This document shows, in pieces, positions 1-12,500 of a DNA stretch of 64,000 nt. This DNA comes from Alviniconcha marisindica (taxonomy: Eukaryota > Mollusca > Gastropoda > Provannidae): positions 388,501 to 452,500 of the forward strand of contig JABMCL010000767.1 in the NCBI GenBank assembly GCA_018857735.1. The letters run 5' to 3'. The position numbers and the translations under genes were made by a program. Below the pieces are notes generated by a model. It saw only the letters and a list, made by a program, of their open reading frames with translations. It had not been told where the DNA came from and ran no database searches. Positions within the stretch are counted from its first letter, which is position 1; every line of letters starts with the position of its first letter.

Positions 1-955
1 GTTAAGGGTAGGTAGTTAGGGCAGACTGGGTGTTATGGGTAGGTAGTTAGGGCAGATTGGGTGTTTAAGGATAGGTAGTTAGGGCAGATTGGGTGTTTAA
101 GGGTAGGTAGTTAGGGCAGACTGGGTGTTTGCGGGTAGGTCATTAGGATAGACTGGGTGTTACGGGTAGGTAGTTAGGGCAGACTGGGTGTTAAGGGTAG
201 GTAGTTAGGGCAGACTGGGTGTTTAAGGGTAGGTAGTTAGGGCAGACTGGGTGTTAAGGGTAGGTAGTTAGGGCAGACTGGGTGTTTACAGGTAGGTAGT
301 TAGGGCAGACTGGGTGTTAAGGGTAGGTAGTTAGGGCAAACTGGGTGTTTAAGGGTAGGTAGTTAGGGCAGACTGGGTGTTTAAGGATAAGTAGTTAGGG
401 CAGATTGGGTGTTACAGGTAGGTCATTAGGGCAGACTGGGTGTTACAGGTAGGTCATTAGGGCAGACTGGGTGTTACAGGTAGGTCATTAGAGCAGACTG
501 GGTGTTTAAGGATAGGTAGTTAGGGAAGACTGGGTGTTACAGGCAGGTAGTTAAGGCAGATTGGATGTTTAAGAGTAGGTAGTTAGGGCAGGCTGGGTGT
601 TTAAGGATAAGTGGTTAGGGCAGACTGGGTGTTTAAAGGTAGGTAGTTAGGGAAGGATGGGTAGTTAGAGCAGACTCAGGTGTTTATGGATAGGTAAAAG
701 GGTGGACTGGTCTGTTTAAGGGTAGGTAGTTAAGGCAGACTGGGTGTTTAAGGATATGTAATTAGGGCAGACTGGGTGTTTAAGGATATGTAATTAGGGC
801 AGACTGGGTGTTTAAGAATACGTTGTTAAAGCAGACTGGGTGTTTAAGGGATATGTGGTTAGAGCGGACTGGGGCATTTAAAACTAGTGGTTGGGGCAGA
901 AATGGGGCATTTTAAAGATGGGTGGTTTAGGACAGACTGGGGTAGTGGTAAAGAA
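1..955. repeat. Minisatellite, 31-32 bp unit
   Basis: About 30 units with the core GGTAGGTAGTTAGGGCAGAC. It begins at or before the window edge and decays towards 950. It is G-rich on the plus strand. Confidence 0.95.
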
Positions 956-2060
956 CTAGTGGTTTGGGTATACTGGAGAGGGATGCAAGATTCCCAAAGC
1001 TGTGCAGCATAAACTGACAGATATGAGGGAAATAAAACTCATATCGCAATATACTACAGCCATAAACAAATTCAGCTGGCATGAGTCAAGTTCACAGAGT
1101 GAGCAATGATAATTGATATGTAAAACCTCGATGAGTGTCTGTGCATTATTCAAAATTAAACTGTGCATTACACAGTATGTGAAGACGGCCGTGGAGAGTT
1201 TTTCATCAGGCAAGCGAGAGATATTGTTCTGCATACCAATACACACCAAGCTGCATGCATGTTTCTGAAAAGCTCCATGTGCTTGTGTGCATGTGTCAAG
1301 GATTTATCCTCCTTCTCCTCCTCCTGCATTCCTCTTTTTCTCAGCCACAGAGGCAGTCAAAACAAAAAAAAAAAGTTTTAAGTATACCCATTTTTTTCCC
1401 CAGACACAAAAATGTATGTGACTGTTTCCAGTTCCCCAACCACTTGGGCAGCCACATTCTGTCTGCGAAGGTTGGGGTAGTGTGAGCTGTATCTTTGTGC
1501 AGCCAAACAGTGTGGCTGTCAGTGCTTGGGATCATGAACTTGTGAACAGATGTTAATGCATGTGAATGCACACAGGGGCTGTACGAACACTGTAAGAGAG
1601 TCTGCACCGAAAGCTGACTCGGGGAGAAAATTCACTTGCCTGACCAGGCAACTGACCTTTCGTCTGCGCAGCACCTGACTCAGTGTTCAACAAACTGAGC
1701 TGCATCCTTGCTCAGGGCCTGAGAGTTATAATATCAAAATATCTTTCATGTCATCAAAAGGAGATGATCAGTTCATAAAAATACATTAATATCAGTTCCG
1801 CATCATATTACACCTGCCTTTCACGTTACAAACAAGGCATGCACAACCTGCACACCTAAACATGGCACATGTAATCACTTCACTCTCCCCATGCAACAGG
1901 CAGCCTCAGCTGGAATGTTCTGAGACCTACTAGCAGCTTGTGGCAGAAAAAGACTGAGCTAAGAAAAGTGGAACATTTGCTCCCCTGTCACTCATCGGCA
2001 GCCTTGCCCTTCACATGTAAATGCTGCATCTGACTAAGAGCAACATGCAAAACCTTGCTG
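956..2060. other. Non-repetitive stretch, nothing recognised
   Basis: Short open frames on both strands have no recognisable motif and no splice support. I see no gene here. Confidence 0.5.
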
Positions 2061-2084
2061 ACTCTTGTGGGGAGATTCACACAG

Positions 2085-2220
2085 CAACCCTATCCCTGCT
2101 GAGGAATGGGAGCTGTTGGTGCCCCGGGGTTCAGGACTGGTCTCCAGATCTGAACAAGCTAACCAGAAGTGTAACCCTTTCCCTGCTGAGGAATGGGAGC
2201 TGTTGGTGCCCCTGGTTAGG
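2085..2220. repeat. Direct repeat, two copies
   Basis: CTGAGGAATGGGAGCTGTTG occurs twice with a period of about 88 bases. The copies are nearly identical. Confidence 0.8.
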
Positions 2221-2324
2221 CTCCAGAATTCAAGAACAGGAAAATTCAGCCAGGTCATTTGACGTCTTACGGGCCATGCCAAGCATTTCACCAAAGCCAT
2301 AATAATGATTCACATCCTTGCGGC

Positions 2325-2415
2325 TCTTCTTATACCCCCTTCCCCCCATTATCCCCGTCCCTAATAAGTCTTGTGGTTTCTGTGGACGTTAAGCACCAAG
2401 TTGACTTACTTACTA
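2325..2415 (+). mobile_element. SINE 3' fragment
   Basis: CCTAATAAGTCTTGTGGTTT and the following GTGGACGTTAAGCACC match the 3' end of the SINE on the minus strand near 62410-62470. A further copy lies on the minus strand at about 54815-54860. Confidence 0.65.
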
Positions 2416-2929
2416 CGTGGCCCTTAATGCGCTACACCAGCATGAAAGAGAGGGTATGGAAAAGGATGCCCGGAAACAGTCACGGTCTCTTAACACCATC
2501 TCTTTCATTTCATTTACGCTCATTTCAAAGATGTCCCATATGAGCATGCAAAAAAATCATGTCTGGGAAACAGAATTCTTTACACGGCTCTCAGTTAAAA
2601 TTCCTTGAAAAACAGTCTGTTTTTATACAATTTTGTCATCTTCTTAGTCTTCTTAAACTGGGGTTATGCCACTTTCACTTGTGTGGTACTGATGAGCAAC
2701 ATAACTGTCTGCAACCAGCTCTCCACAAAGTTGTGACATAACATCTCTGATGGAAGACCACCCATCAAGAACATTTTGTCAAGAACCAGTTCTTTACAAA
2801 ACTGAGATAATGTTACACGAGAGCTTTCATATTTTGCTTAGAGTATCTTTGTCACAGTATCTAAGTGTATATGTAATGTTGCAAAATGTCTTGTATGAGA
2901 TGTCACATTGTGACCTTTCTAAGCAGTGG

Positions 2930-3570
2930 GTAAAAGGCCTTAACTAACAATGTGACCTTCCTAAACAATGTGTGAAAGGTCTCTTCTGGCACTGTGATGC
3001 TTGCAAGAACTAAGTGAAGGGTCTCAGCTAACACTGTGACTTTTGCAAGAACTAAGTGAAGGGTCTCAGCTAACACTGTGACTTTTGCAAGAACTAAGTG
3101 AAGGGTCTCATCTAACGCTGTGACTTTTGCAAGAACTAAGTGAAAGGTCTCATCTAATGCTGTCTAAAAAATAAGTGAAACATCCTTCTTTGGCAACATT
3201 ATCTTTATGTTGGATGAGTAAATGGTCTCAATGACACTAACCTTTCCAAGCAAACTGTAAATGGTCTCATCTGACATTACTCAGCAAAGTGTGCATGGTC
3301 TCATCCAACACTGTGACCATTCTAAGCAACATGTAAAAGGTCTTATCTGACAGAGCTTGACATTGACCATTCTAAGCAACGTGTAAAAAGTCTTATCTGA
3401 CAGAGCTTGACATTGACCATTCTAAGCAACGTGTAAAAGGTCTTATCTGACAGAGCTTGACATTGACCATTCTAAGCAACGTGTAAAAGGTCTTATCTGA
3501 CAGAGCTTGACATTGACCATTCTAAGCAACGTGTAAAAGGTCTTATCTGACAGAGCTTGACATTAACTTT
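2930..3570. repeat. Two adjoining minisatellites
   Basis: About 2940-3180 has 41-bp units (core AAGAACTAAGTGAAGGGTCT). About 3310-3565 has five 50-bp units (core AAGGTCTTATCTGACAGAGC), nearly identical and so young. Confidence 0.9.
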
Positions 3571-5034
3571 GTTTCCCACCCTGTAGGGCAAGTAGCAGAA
3601 AATTCAACTTGCCTGGCATCTTTTTCTCATTACCCACACATTTTGCTACATGCACTTAATAAGACACTAAAAGCAAATTAACAACAAGCCAGCTACATTC
3701 CTATTGTGGAAGTTTTTGTTGTCCACTGTAGCAGTTTCCTGTTTGGTCTCACTTCTACTGCCCCATTGTCTCGTCTATCTGGCTTCACGTCGCTTTCACT
3801 TGCACGGTACCCACAGACTGGTCTGTCCAAATTTACTAACACTGCATTTATTTTACCTCCATTTTTGTCCACTTTTATATCATACTCACTGTGTTATACA
3901 TAATGTCTTTCAGCATCAGAGAGCAGCATGTTTGTCCAATCTTATATGCATCATGCACCAAAATGCCTTTCAGTGACTGTTCACATCCTCAGTCCGAGGA
4001 ACATATGTCAAAACCACACACAAAATGAAGCAAAAATGCCTCTCATTTCAAAAATTATGTACTCAGTCATATAGCTTCTCCAAACTGTGCAGTTGCTCTC
4101 CATTGGATAGACCACTCCACCCTGTCAATCAAAAAGGGCAGAGAAACACATCCCCAGCCAATCAGTGACTGTCTCTTAACGAGGCCAAGTCTGGCAAAAC
4201 TTTTGTTTCTCCACTTATTTGCCCAACCTGGAGGAGGAGCTTAGTGCCAGAGTGAACTGCTACTGTGTCATCTGTTATTACCACATTATGTACATGAGAC
4301 AAATCAACTCCATAACAAAATGATATCCATGTGGACACAAGAGGACAACAAGCCTTAATCATAAAAAATAAAAATAAAATAAAGAAAGAAACCACATGCA
4401 CACACACACACAAAAACACCACCAACAACAAAAATGGCTGCGTAGGTTATGATGTCTCAACAAAACTACACGACTTTCAAAAGATGGGTGCCACCCTTCC
4501 GACTTCAGGTGTCAGGTTTTTTTTTAAAGACAGATCTTTCAAATGATAAAACTTCTTGGATACTGTTTTTTTTAATGAAAAAATGGTCATAACTCATAAA
4601 CTTTCAGGACCAAGCCTTTATTGTGACAGTACTGAAAGAATTCTTTGCTTAATCTTCAGTTTCTTTTTATGACCTCTGAAAACTAGTCGAATGACAATAA
4701 CTGAAAAGGTATGTAAATGAGCCAGCACTATGGAACTATTGCCAGACCTGACTGGGTGCATGTGTCTAGATGATTCCCAAGTGCGCATTTTTTTGGCTGC
4801 TACTGTATTCAAGCATTTTCAGCCAATATTTATGTGACACTAGAGAAAATCAAACCAGTTTGCGACACTGATGTGAAAAAGAGACAGAAAAAAGAAAGAA
4901 AAGGACGGGCAGCTACTGAAACGAACCACCTGCCCGGTCAGACAAGGTCCCCATGAATACGGGCAGCCCCACTGCTGGGTGTGCCTGCCCCGGACAGTCA
5001 GGCAATGCTTAATGCCAAGCCCTGTTATGACATT
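3571..5034. other. Unassigned intergenic sequence
   Basis: AT-rich sequence with a short CA run near 4397. I see no exon, RNA gene or element. Confidence 0.5.
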
Positions 5035-5540
5035 TCTGAGCAAAGTGTGTGTGGTCCCATCCAACAGGGCCTGTTTAGACAAAGTGTGTGTGGTCCCATC
5101 CAACACAGGACCTGTTTAGACAAAGTGTGTCTGGTCCCATCCAACACAAGGCCTGTCTAGACAAAGTATGTGTGGTCCAATCCAACACAAGGCCTGTCTA
5201 GACAAAGTGTGCATGGTCCCATCCAACACAGGGCCTGTCTAGACAAAGTGTGTGTGGTCCCATCCAACAGGGCCTGTCTAGACAAAGTGTGCATGGTCCC
5301 ATCCAACACAGGGCCTGTCTAGACAAAGTGTGTGTTGTCCCATCCAACAGGGACCTGTCTAGACAAAGTGTGCATGGTCCCATCCAACACAGGGCCTGTC
5401 TAGACAAAGTGTGTGTTGTCCCATCCAACAGGGACCTGTCTAGACAAAGTGTGCATGGTCCCATCCAACACAGGGACCTGTGCAGACAAAGTGTATGTGG
5501 TCCCATCCAACACAGACCTGTCTAGACAAAGCGAACATCT
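5035..5540. repeat. Minisatellite, about 37-41 bp unit
   Basis: About 12 units with the core CTAGACAAAGTGTGCATGGT followed by CCCATCCAACA. Units vary by small deletions. Confidence 0.93.
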
Positions 5541-5789
5541 CAGTAGCTGTCCACACTCTCCCTGTTGGTTGTGCTCTGTAACCTCATTCACCGGTAAAGT
5601 AACAACTGTAACAATATGATTATTATGATGCTCTTTGTATTTGATTTGCAATCATGAGATGTTTCCATGGTCCATGTATTGTTGCATTGCATGTCTGGGT
5701 TGCACTGATTGTTCCGGGATGTGTGCATGTTTGCCTGCACTTTGCTGTTGGCATTGGATCGTCTGGTGTGTGCGTGTTTCATGTATTGA

Positions 5790-5885
5790 TTCTGATGTCC
5801 ATTCTTGTTTTGAATTGTGAAGTGCTTTGAGCCAGTCTAGTTGGATTAGGTGCTATGTAAGTGTGACATATTATTATTATTAACA
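5790..5885 (+). mobile_element. Retroposon 3' tail with (ATT)n
   Basis: GTGAAGTGCTTTGAG, then TAGGTGCTATGTAAGT and ATTATTATTATT, resembles the common 3' end of molluscan retroposons (a GCGCTATATAAAT-like block before a short tail repeat). No 5' part is evident. Confidence 0.5.
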
Positions 5886-5889
5886 AATG

Positions 5890-6179
5890 GACTACATATT
5901 TAAAACATGGCCTCACCTTGCTACAATGCTAGTATCACAACAAATCCACTCAAATGAGAATTCCTGTGTTGATTTTGGCAACGACACCTAGCCAGGAATG
6001 GAACTAAAAGATGTCCACAAGGACACAGCCTGAAACAACAACACACACGGAAGGTAGGCAAGAAGCTGGACTCAGGGCAGCGCAACTGTTACCAGTCAAT
6101 GTCATGGTGAAAAGCGCTTCAAGCTTACAACAAAGCATACAGGCCACAAAAAAGGCAGCATGGGGGAGTGGGAGTGTGT

Positions 6180-6210
<31 letters not shown>

Positions 6211-6305
6211 GGGTAGGGTGGCAACAGCAAGGGCTGGGAGGAGAAAGCAGAGACAGAAGCATGCAGAGGTCCAGCACTGGCAAGCAGTAATGAAGGGCCA
6301 GCCCA
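5890..6305. other. Region just downstream of GRHPR stop
   Basis: Presumed GRHPR 3' untranslated or flanking sequence. It holds a short GT run passing into a poly-G run at about 6175-6213. I found no AATAAA in minus orientation close to the stop, so the transcript end is unresolved. Confidence 0.4.
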
Positions 6306-6591
6306 TCAGGCTACCCATCCCATGGGCTTCTCCTTGTTGAAGACGCTGATGATGCACTCGGCGGCGGTCAGTGACATGCTGTTGCGTGAATCCCAGGTGT
6401 TGGAGCCCATGTGGGGCGTGATGACACAGTTGGGCAAAGCCACCAGCGGGTGGTCCTTTGGCAAGGGCTCTGGCTCCGTCACGTCCAGCCCCGCCGCCTT
6501 GATGACGTTGTTCTTGAGGGCCGTGTGCAAGTCATCGTGGTTGATAACACCTCCCCGTCCAGAGTTGACAATGACAGCCGTGTTCTTCATC
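6306..6591 (-). CDS. GRHPR: GRHPR exon 5 (terminal, with stop)
   Basis: Encodes residues 231-325, starting [15 protein letters not shown]. It holds all three catalytic residues of the family (R243, E272, H291) and ends [10 protein letters not shown] with TGA at 6308-6306. The acceptor CCTCTGACCAG is the first of about nine near-identical acceptor-like units upstream. Confidence 0.93.
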
Positions 6592-9500
6592 CTGGTCAGA
6601 GGAAGGTACCATAGAAAATGTGTATATTAACTGCTTAGAGGAAGGTACCATAGGAAATGTGTCAATTAGCTGGTCAGAGGAAGGTACCATAGGAAATGTG
6701 TCAATTAGCTGATCAGAGGAAGGTACCATAGGAAACGTGTCAATTAACAGGGGCAGAGGAAGGTACCATAGGAAATGTGTCAATTAGCTGATCAGAGGAA
6801 GGTACCATAGGAAACGTGTCAATTAGCTGGTCAGAGGAAGGTACCATAGGAAATGTGTCACTTAACGGGTCAGAGGAAGGTACCATAGGAAACATGTCAA
6901 GTAGCTGGTCACAGGAAGGTAAGGTACCACAGAAAACATGTCAGTTAACTACCAGCATGGTTGGGGGCTGTGTGGATGGGGAGGACAGACAAAGACGGAG
7001 AGATGGACAGCAGGGACCATGCTGACCTTGAATGGTTTGTACAGGTTGACGCACACCATTACAGATTTTGTGTTTGTGGCTGGGTCTGTGGACAACACCA
7101 TTGCACCTACCTAGCCATGGTTTTGATTGGATCTTGCAAACAACACCCTTCCACCTACCTAGCCATGGTTTTGATTGGATCTTGCAAACAACACCCTTCC
7201 ACCTCCTAGCCATGGTTTTGATTGGATCTTGCAAACAACACCCTTCCACCTACCTAGCCATGGTTTTGATTGGATCTTGCAAACAACACCCTTCCACCTC
7301 CTAGCCATGGTTTTGATTGGATCTTGCAAACAACACCCTTCCACCTACCTAGCCATGGTTTTGATAGGATCTTGCAAACAACACCCTTCCACCTACCTAG
7401 CCATGGTTTTGATTGGATCTTGCAAACAACACCCTTCCACCTACCTAGCCAAGGTTTTGTTGTTGATCTTGTGTCGGGTCTGTGGTGTGAGGTTACAGCA
7501 GATGCACAGGAAGTCAACCTGTGCCAGCATGTCATCCAGGTTAGCACAGTACTCTGCATCGATGTCCTTGGCAAAGGACACCTGAACCACGTCGTGATAT
7601 AGAAGCTTCTTGGGCCCAAAGGGAAGCAAGCGCTTGCCAACACCATAGCCAATACGCCCCAGGCCTGGAAACAACGGAGGACAGAGGCATGAAAGTGGCT
7701 ACCACTCTACCTAGGCCTGGGAACAACAGAAACATGAAAGTGTCTATAGCAATAGCGAATACAATCAAGGATTGGGAACAACAGAGATAAGAGACATGAA
7801 AGTGGCTACTGTGATAGCCACTTTGACCCAGTCCTGGGAACAGAGATAAGGGACATGAAAGTGGCTACCGTGATAGTCAAAATGACCCAGTCTTGGGAAC
7901 AACAGAGATAAGAGACATGAAAGTGGCTACCTTGATAGCCAAAATGACCCAGTCCTGGGAACAGAGATAAGGGACATGAAAGTGGCTACCGTGATAGTCA
8001 AAATGACCCAGTCTTGGGAACAACAGAGATAAGAGACATGAAAGTGGCTACCTTGATAGCCAAAATGACCCAGTCCTAAGAACAGAGATAAGGGACACGA
8101 AAGTGGCCCCCTTGATAGCCAAAATGACCCAGTCCTGGGAACAGAGATAAGGGACATGAAAGTGGCCCCCTTGATAGCCAAAATGACCCAGTCCTGGGAA
8201 CAGAGATAAGGGACACGAAAGTGGCTCCCTTGATAGTCAAAATGACCCAGTCCTGGGAACAACAGAGATAAGAGACATGAAAGTGGGTTTTAAAATGTGC
8301 ACACTGACTCTGGCATGTAGAACGAGAGAGACGCTCACACATGGACAAACACTTGCACAGAGGGTTATGGCAACATGGTAATACCCCCCCCCCCCCCCAA
8401 GTCTTATGGCTGACTGCATACTCAGATAAGCCAATAATGTACCTTGTTGGTAACCATCAAACAACATCAGGCAAGCCAACATACCATAGATACCATGATC
8501 TTGCTGGTGAGCTAACCATCAAACAATATCAGGCAAGCCAACGTACCATAGATACCAATGATCTTGCTGGTGAGCTAAGCATAACATCAGGCAAGCCAAC
8601 ATACCATAGATACCATGATCTTGCTGGTGAGTTAAGCATAACATCAGGCAAGCCAACGTACCATAGATACCATGATCTTGCTGGTGAGTTAAGCATAACA
8701 TCAGGCAAGCCAACATACCATAGATACCGATGATCTTGTTGGTGAGTTAAACACATCAGGCAAGCCTACGTACCATAGATACTAATGATCTTGCTGGTGA
8801 GCTAAGCATAACATCAGGCAAGCCAACGTACCATAGATACCGATGATCTTGCTGGTGAGCTAAACACATCAGGCAAGCCTACGTACCATAGATACTATGA
8901 TCTTGCTGGTGAGCTAAGCATAACATCAGGCAAGCCAACGTACCATAGATGCCGATGATCTTGCTGGTGAGCTAAACACATCAGGCAAGCCTACGTACCA
9001 TAGATACCATGATCTTGTTGGTGAGCTAAACACATCAGGCAAGCCTACGTACCATAGATACCGATGATCTTGTTGGTGAGCTAAACACATCAGGCAAGCC
9101 AACATACCATAGATACCATGATCTTGCTGGTGAGCTAAACACATCAGGCAAGCCAACGTACCATAGATACTGATGATCTTGTTGGTGAGCTAAACACATC
9201 AGGCAAGCCTACGTACCATAGATACCATGATCTTGTTGGTGAGCTAAACACATCAGGCAAGCCTACGTACCATAGATACCATGATCTTGTTGGTGAGCTA
9301 AACACATCAGGCAAGCCTACGTACCATAGATACCATGATCTTGTTGGTGAGCTAAACACATCAGGCAAGCCTACGTACCATAGATACCATGATCTTGTTG
9401 GTGAGCTAAACACATCAGGCAAGCCTACGTACCATAGATACCATGATCTTGTTGGTGAGCTAAACACATCAGGCAAGCCAACGTACCATAGATACCATGA

Positions 9501-12500
9501 TCTTGTTGGTGAGCTAAACACATCAGGCAAGCCAACGTACCATAGATACCATGATCTTGTTGGTGAGCTAAACACATCAGGCAAGCCAACGTACCATAGA
9601 TACCATGATCTTGTTGGTGAGCTAAACACATCAGGCAAGCCTACGTACCATAGATACCATGATCTTGTTGGTGAGCTAAACACATCAGGCAAGCCTACGT
9701 ACCATAGATACCGATGATCTTGTTGGTGAGCTAAACACATCAGGCAAGCCTACGTACCATAGATACCATGATCTTGTTGGTGAGCTAAACACATCAGGCA
9801 AGCCTACGTACCATAGATACCATGATCTTGTTGGTGAGCTAAACACATCAGGCAAGCCTACGTACCATAGATACCGATGATCTTGTTGGTGAGCTAAACA
9901 CATCAGGCAAGCCTACGTACCATAGATACCGATGATCTTGTTGGTGAGCTAAACACATCAGGCAAGCCAACGTACCATAGATACCATGATCTTGTTGGTG
10001 AGCTAAACACATCAGGCAAGCCTACGTACCATAGATACCATGATCTTGTTGGTGAGCTAAACACATCAGGCAAGCCTACGTACCATAGATACCATGATCT
10101 TGTTGGTGAGCTAAACACATCAGGCAAGCCTACGTACCATAGATACCATGATCTTGTTGGTGAGCTAAACACATCAGGCAAGCCTACGTACCATAGATAC
10201 CATGATCTTGTTGGTGAGCTAAACACATCAGGCAAGCCAACGTACCATAGATACCATGATCTTGCTGGTGAGCTAAACACATCAGGCAAGCCTACGTACC
10301 ATAGATACCATGATCTTGTTGGTGAGCTAAACACATCAGGCAAGCCTACGTACCATAGATACCAATGATCTTGTTGGTGAGCTAAGCATAACATCAGGCA
10401 AGCCAACGTGCCATAGATACCATGATCTTGTTGGTGAGCTAAACACATCAGGCAAGCCTACGTACCATAGATACCATGATCTTGTTGGTGAGCTAAACAC
10501 ATCAGGCAAGCCTACGTACCATAGATACCAATGATCTTGTTGGTGAGCTAAAACATCAGGCAAGCCAACGTACCATAGATACCATGATCTTGCTGGTGAG
10601 CTAAACACATCAGGCAAGCCTACGTACCATAGATACCAATGATCTTGTTGGTGAGCTAAGCATAACATCAGGCAAGCCAACGTACCATAGATACCAATGA
10701 TCTTGTTGGTGAGCTAAACACACCAGGCAAGCCTACGTACCATAGATACCAATGATCTTGTTGGTGAGCTAAACACATCAGGCAAGCCTACATACCATAG
10801 ATACCGATGATCTTGTTGGTGAGTTCAAAGCCACACAACCAGGTGGGACTCCATGGGGGCTGAGAACCATCTCGCACAGCTGCTATACCTGAAAACATAT
10901 ATTTACATGTAAACCACAGCAAGTACACCTGCAGCCATAAAACATAGCTGCTACTACTACTGTGGAGTCAAAACAGCCATTACAGCTAATTCAAAACAGC
11001 TATTACAGCTATTTCAAAACAGCCATTCAAAACAGCCATTACAGCTGCTGATTCAAAACACAGCCATTACACCTGATTCATAACACAGTCATTACACCTG
11101 ATTCAAAACACAGTCATTACACCTGATTCGAAACACAGTCATTACACCTGATACAAAACACAGTCATTACACCTGATTCAAAACACAGACATTACAAAAC
11201 ACAGTCACAAGTCGGGGACTTTAGTCCCCCAAACCAGCACTGCAGTGTGCCCGTCAAAGCTGAAACTTCAGTATCTAGAAAACCAGACGACTATTACAGT
11301 ATTAGCAAGGTCACCTTTATTTACATGCGCAAAATATTAATAATAAACGGTCTTGTTGATCTGAGCCCCGCTGAGGGGACGTTGACAATGGACACTGCCC
11401 TTCCCAAGGTCAAGCCAAGAAACTCCTCATCCCCCAGTGAAGAACGAAGGCCCACCTTCACCCTTTCTTTCGCTGGCCATAAGACTGCGGAGCAGGCTTC
11501 CATCGCAGGCATTCTCCACCCACAGCCTTCAAAGCAGGTCCGGGTGGGGCTCGCTCCGTTAGTGAGCCCCATCCCACCCATCTTCTTAACCACCTTTTTC
11601 AAACCAACAGTCTCTGCACTGCTCTTATTATGTCCAACCCACACATACCTGTGCACATTGTAGAATGTTCCGCTATTATACATACATACAGAGGAATCCA
11701 CACTACTGTGAAGAAAAGGAGGAGGCGATGAAGAAGCTAAACTGCCGACGTGCTACAGGTCTGAACAGCAGGCTCTGCATTTATACACGCACATGTACGC
11801 ACACATATGCACACATACAGCCTTTAAAAAAGCAAACTGAAAACAGGAAAATGTGTGCAATGTGTGTGCACCGGGGTCGCATTACGTGACCCAAAATCTG
11901 CACAAGACTGCGAGGAGTTAACCCCTTGTAGGCTGACCTTCTTTAAGACGCCTGGTGGTGAAGAGCAGGAGGCTGACGGTGACCTCTGCAACACTGTCTG
12001 TGGAGACATTGGGTGTGTTGGTGACTGTGATGTTTCTCTTCTTGCACTCCTCAAGGTCAATGTGTTCGTAGCCAACCGACATGGTGGCTATGATCTGCAG
12101 CTGGGACCCTGCACAAATTGGGCTGCATCAGTACGCTTGGCTTGAAAGTGAACCGGCAGCTGAGACCTGCACAAACTGGGCTGCATTAGTACGCTTGGCT
12201 TGAAAGTGAACCGGCAGCTGAGTAGAAAATGTGCAAATATTTCTATCTGCAGGCATGGTTTGGTTATTCTAATCTATCACATTGCAAAAGAAACCCATTA
12301 TTTATCTATATCCAAAAGAAATTTGTTACAGTACAAAAGAAATCTAAAATTATCCAAAGAAATACTTTCTGCCTTGAATTCGAGTTCCTTGGGGTGCAGC
12401 CATGTTGGTTTGCTCATCACATTATTATATGAATGAAGCGCAGAAAAAATTGGCTTGTGCGGTATTTGATATTTTTGCCACACATTTTGGCCTTGTTCAT

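Noticed and set aside
1..955. Telomeric repeat
   Set aside because: The GGTAGGTAGTTAGGG core looks telomere-like, but the unit is a 32-bp minisatellite, not TTAGGG in tandem.
9144..10680. Repeated peptide [18 protein letters not shown]
   Set aside because: The wrong-frame reading of the exon 3 junction array; the authentic frame gives TNKIIGIYG only in the true exon.
8440..10815. CRISPR array
   Set aside because: Units are contiguous with no unique spacers, the DNA is eukaryotic and the unit is explained by an exon junction.
11247..11663. 138-codon plus-strand frame in GRHPR intron 2
   Set aside because: No recognisable motif, antisense to GRHPR, no splice or start-site support. It may be part of an old repeat.
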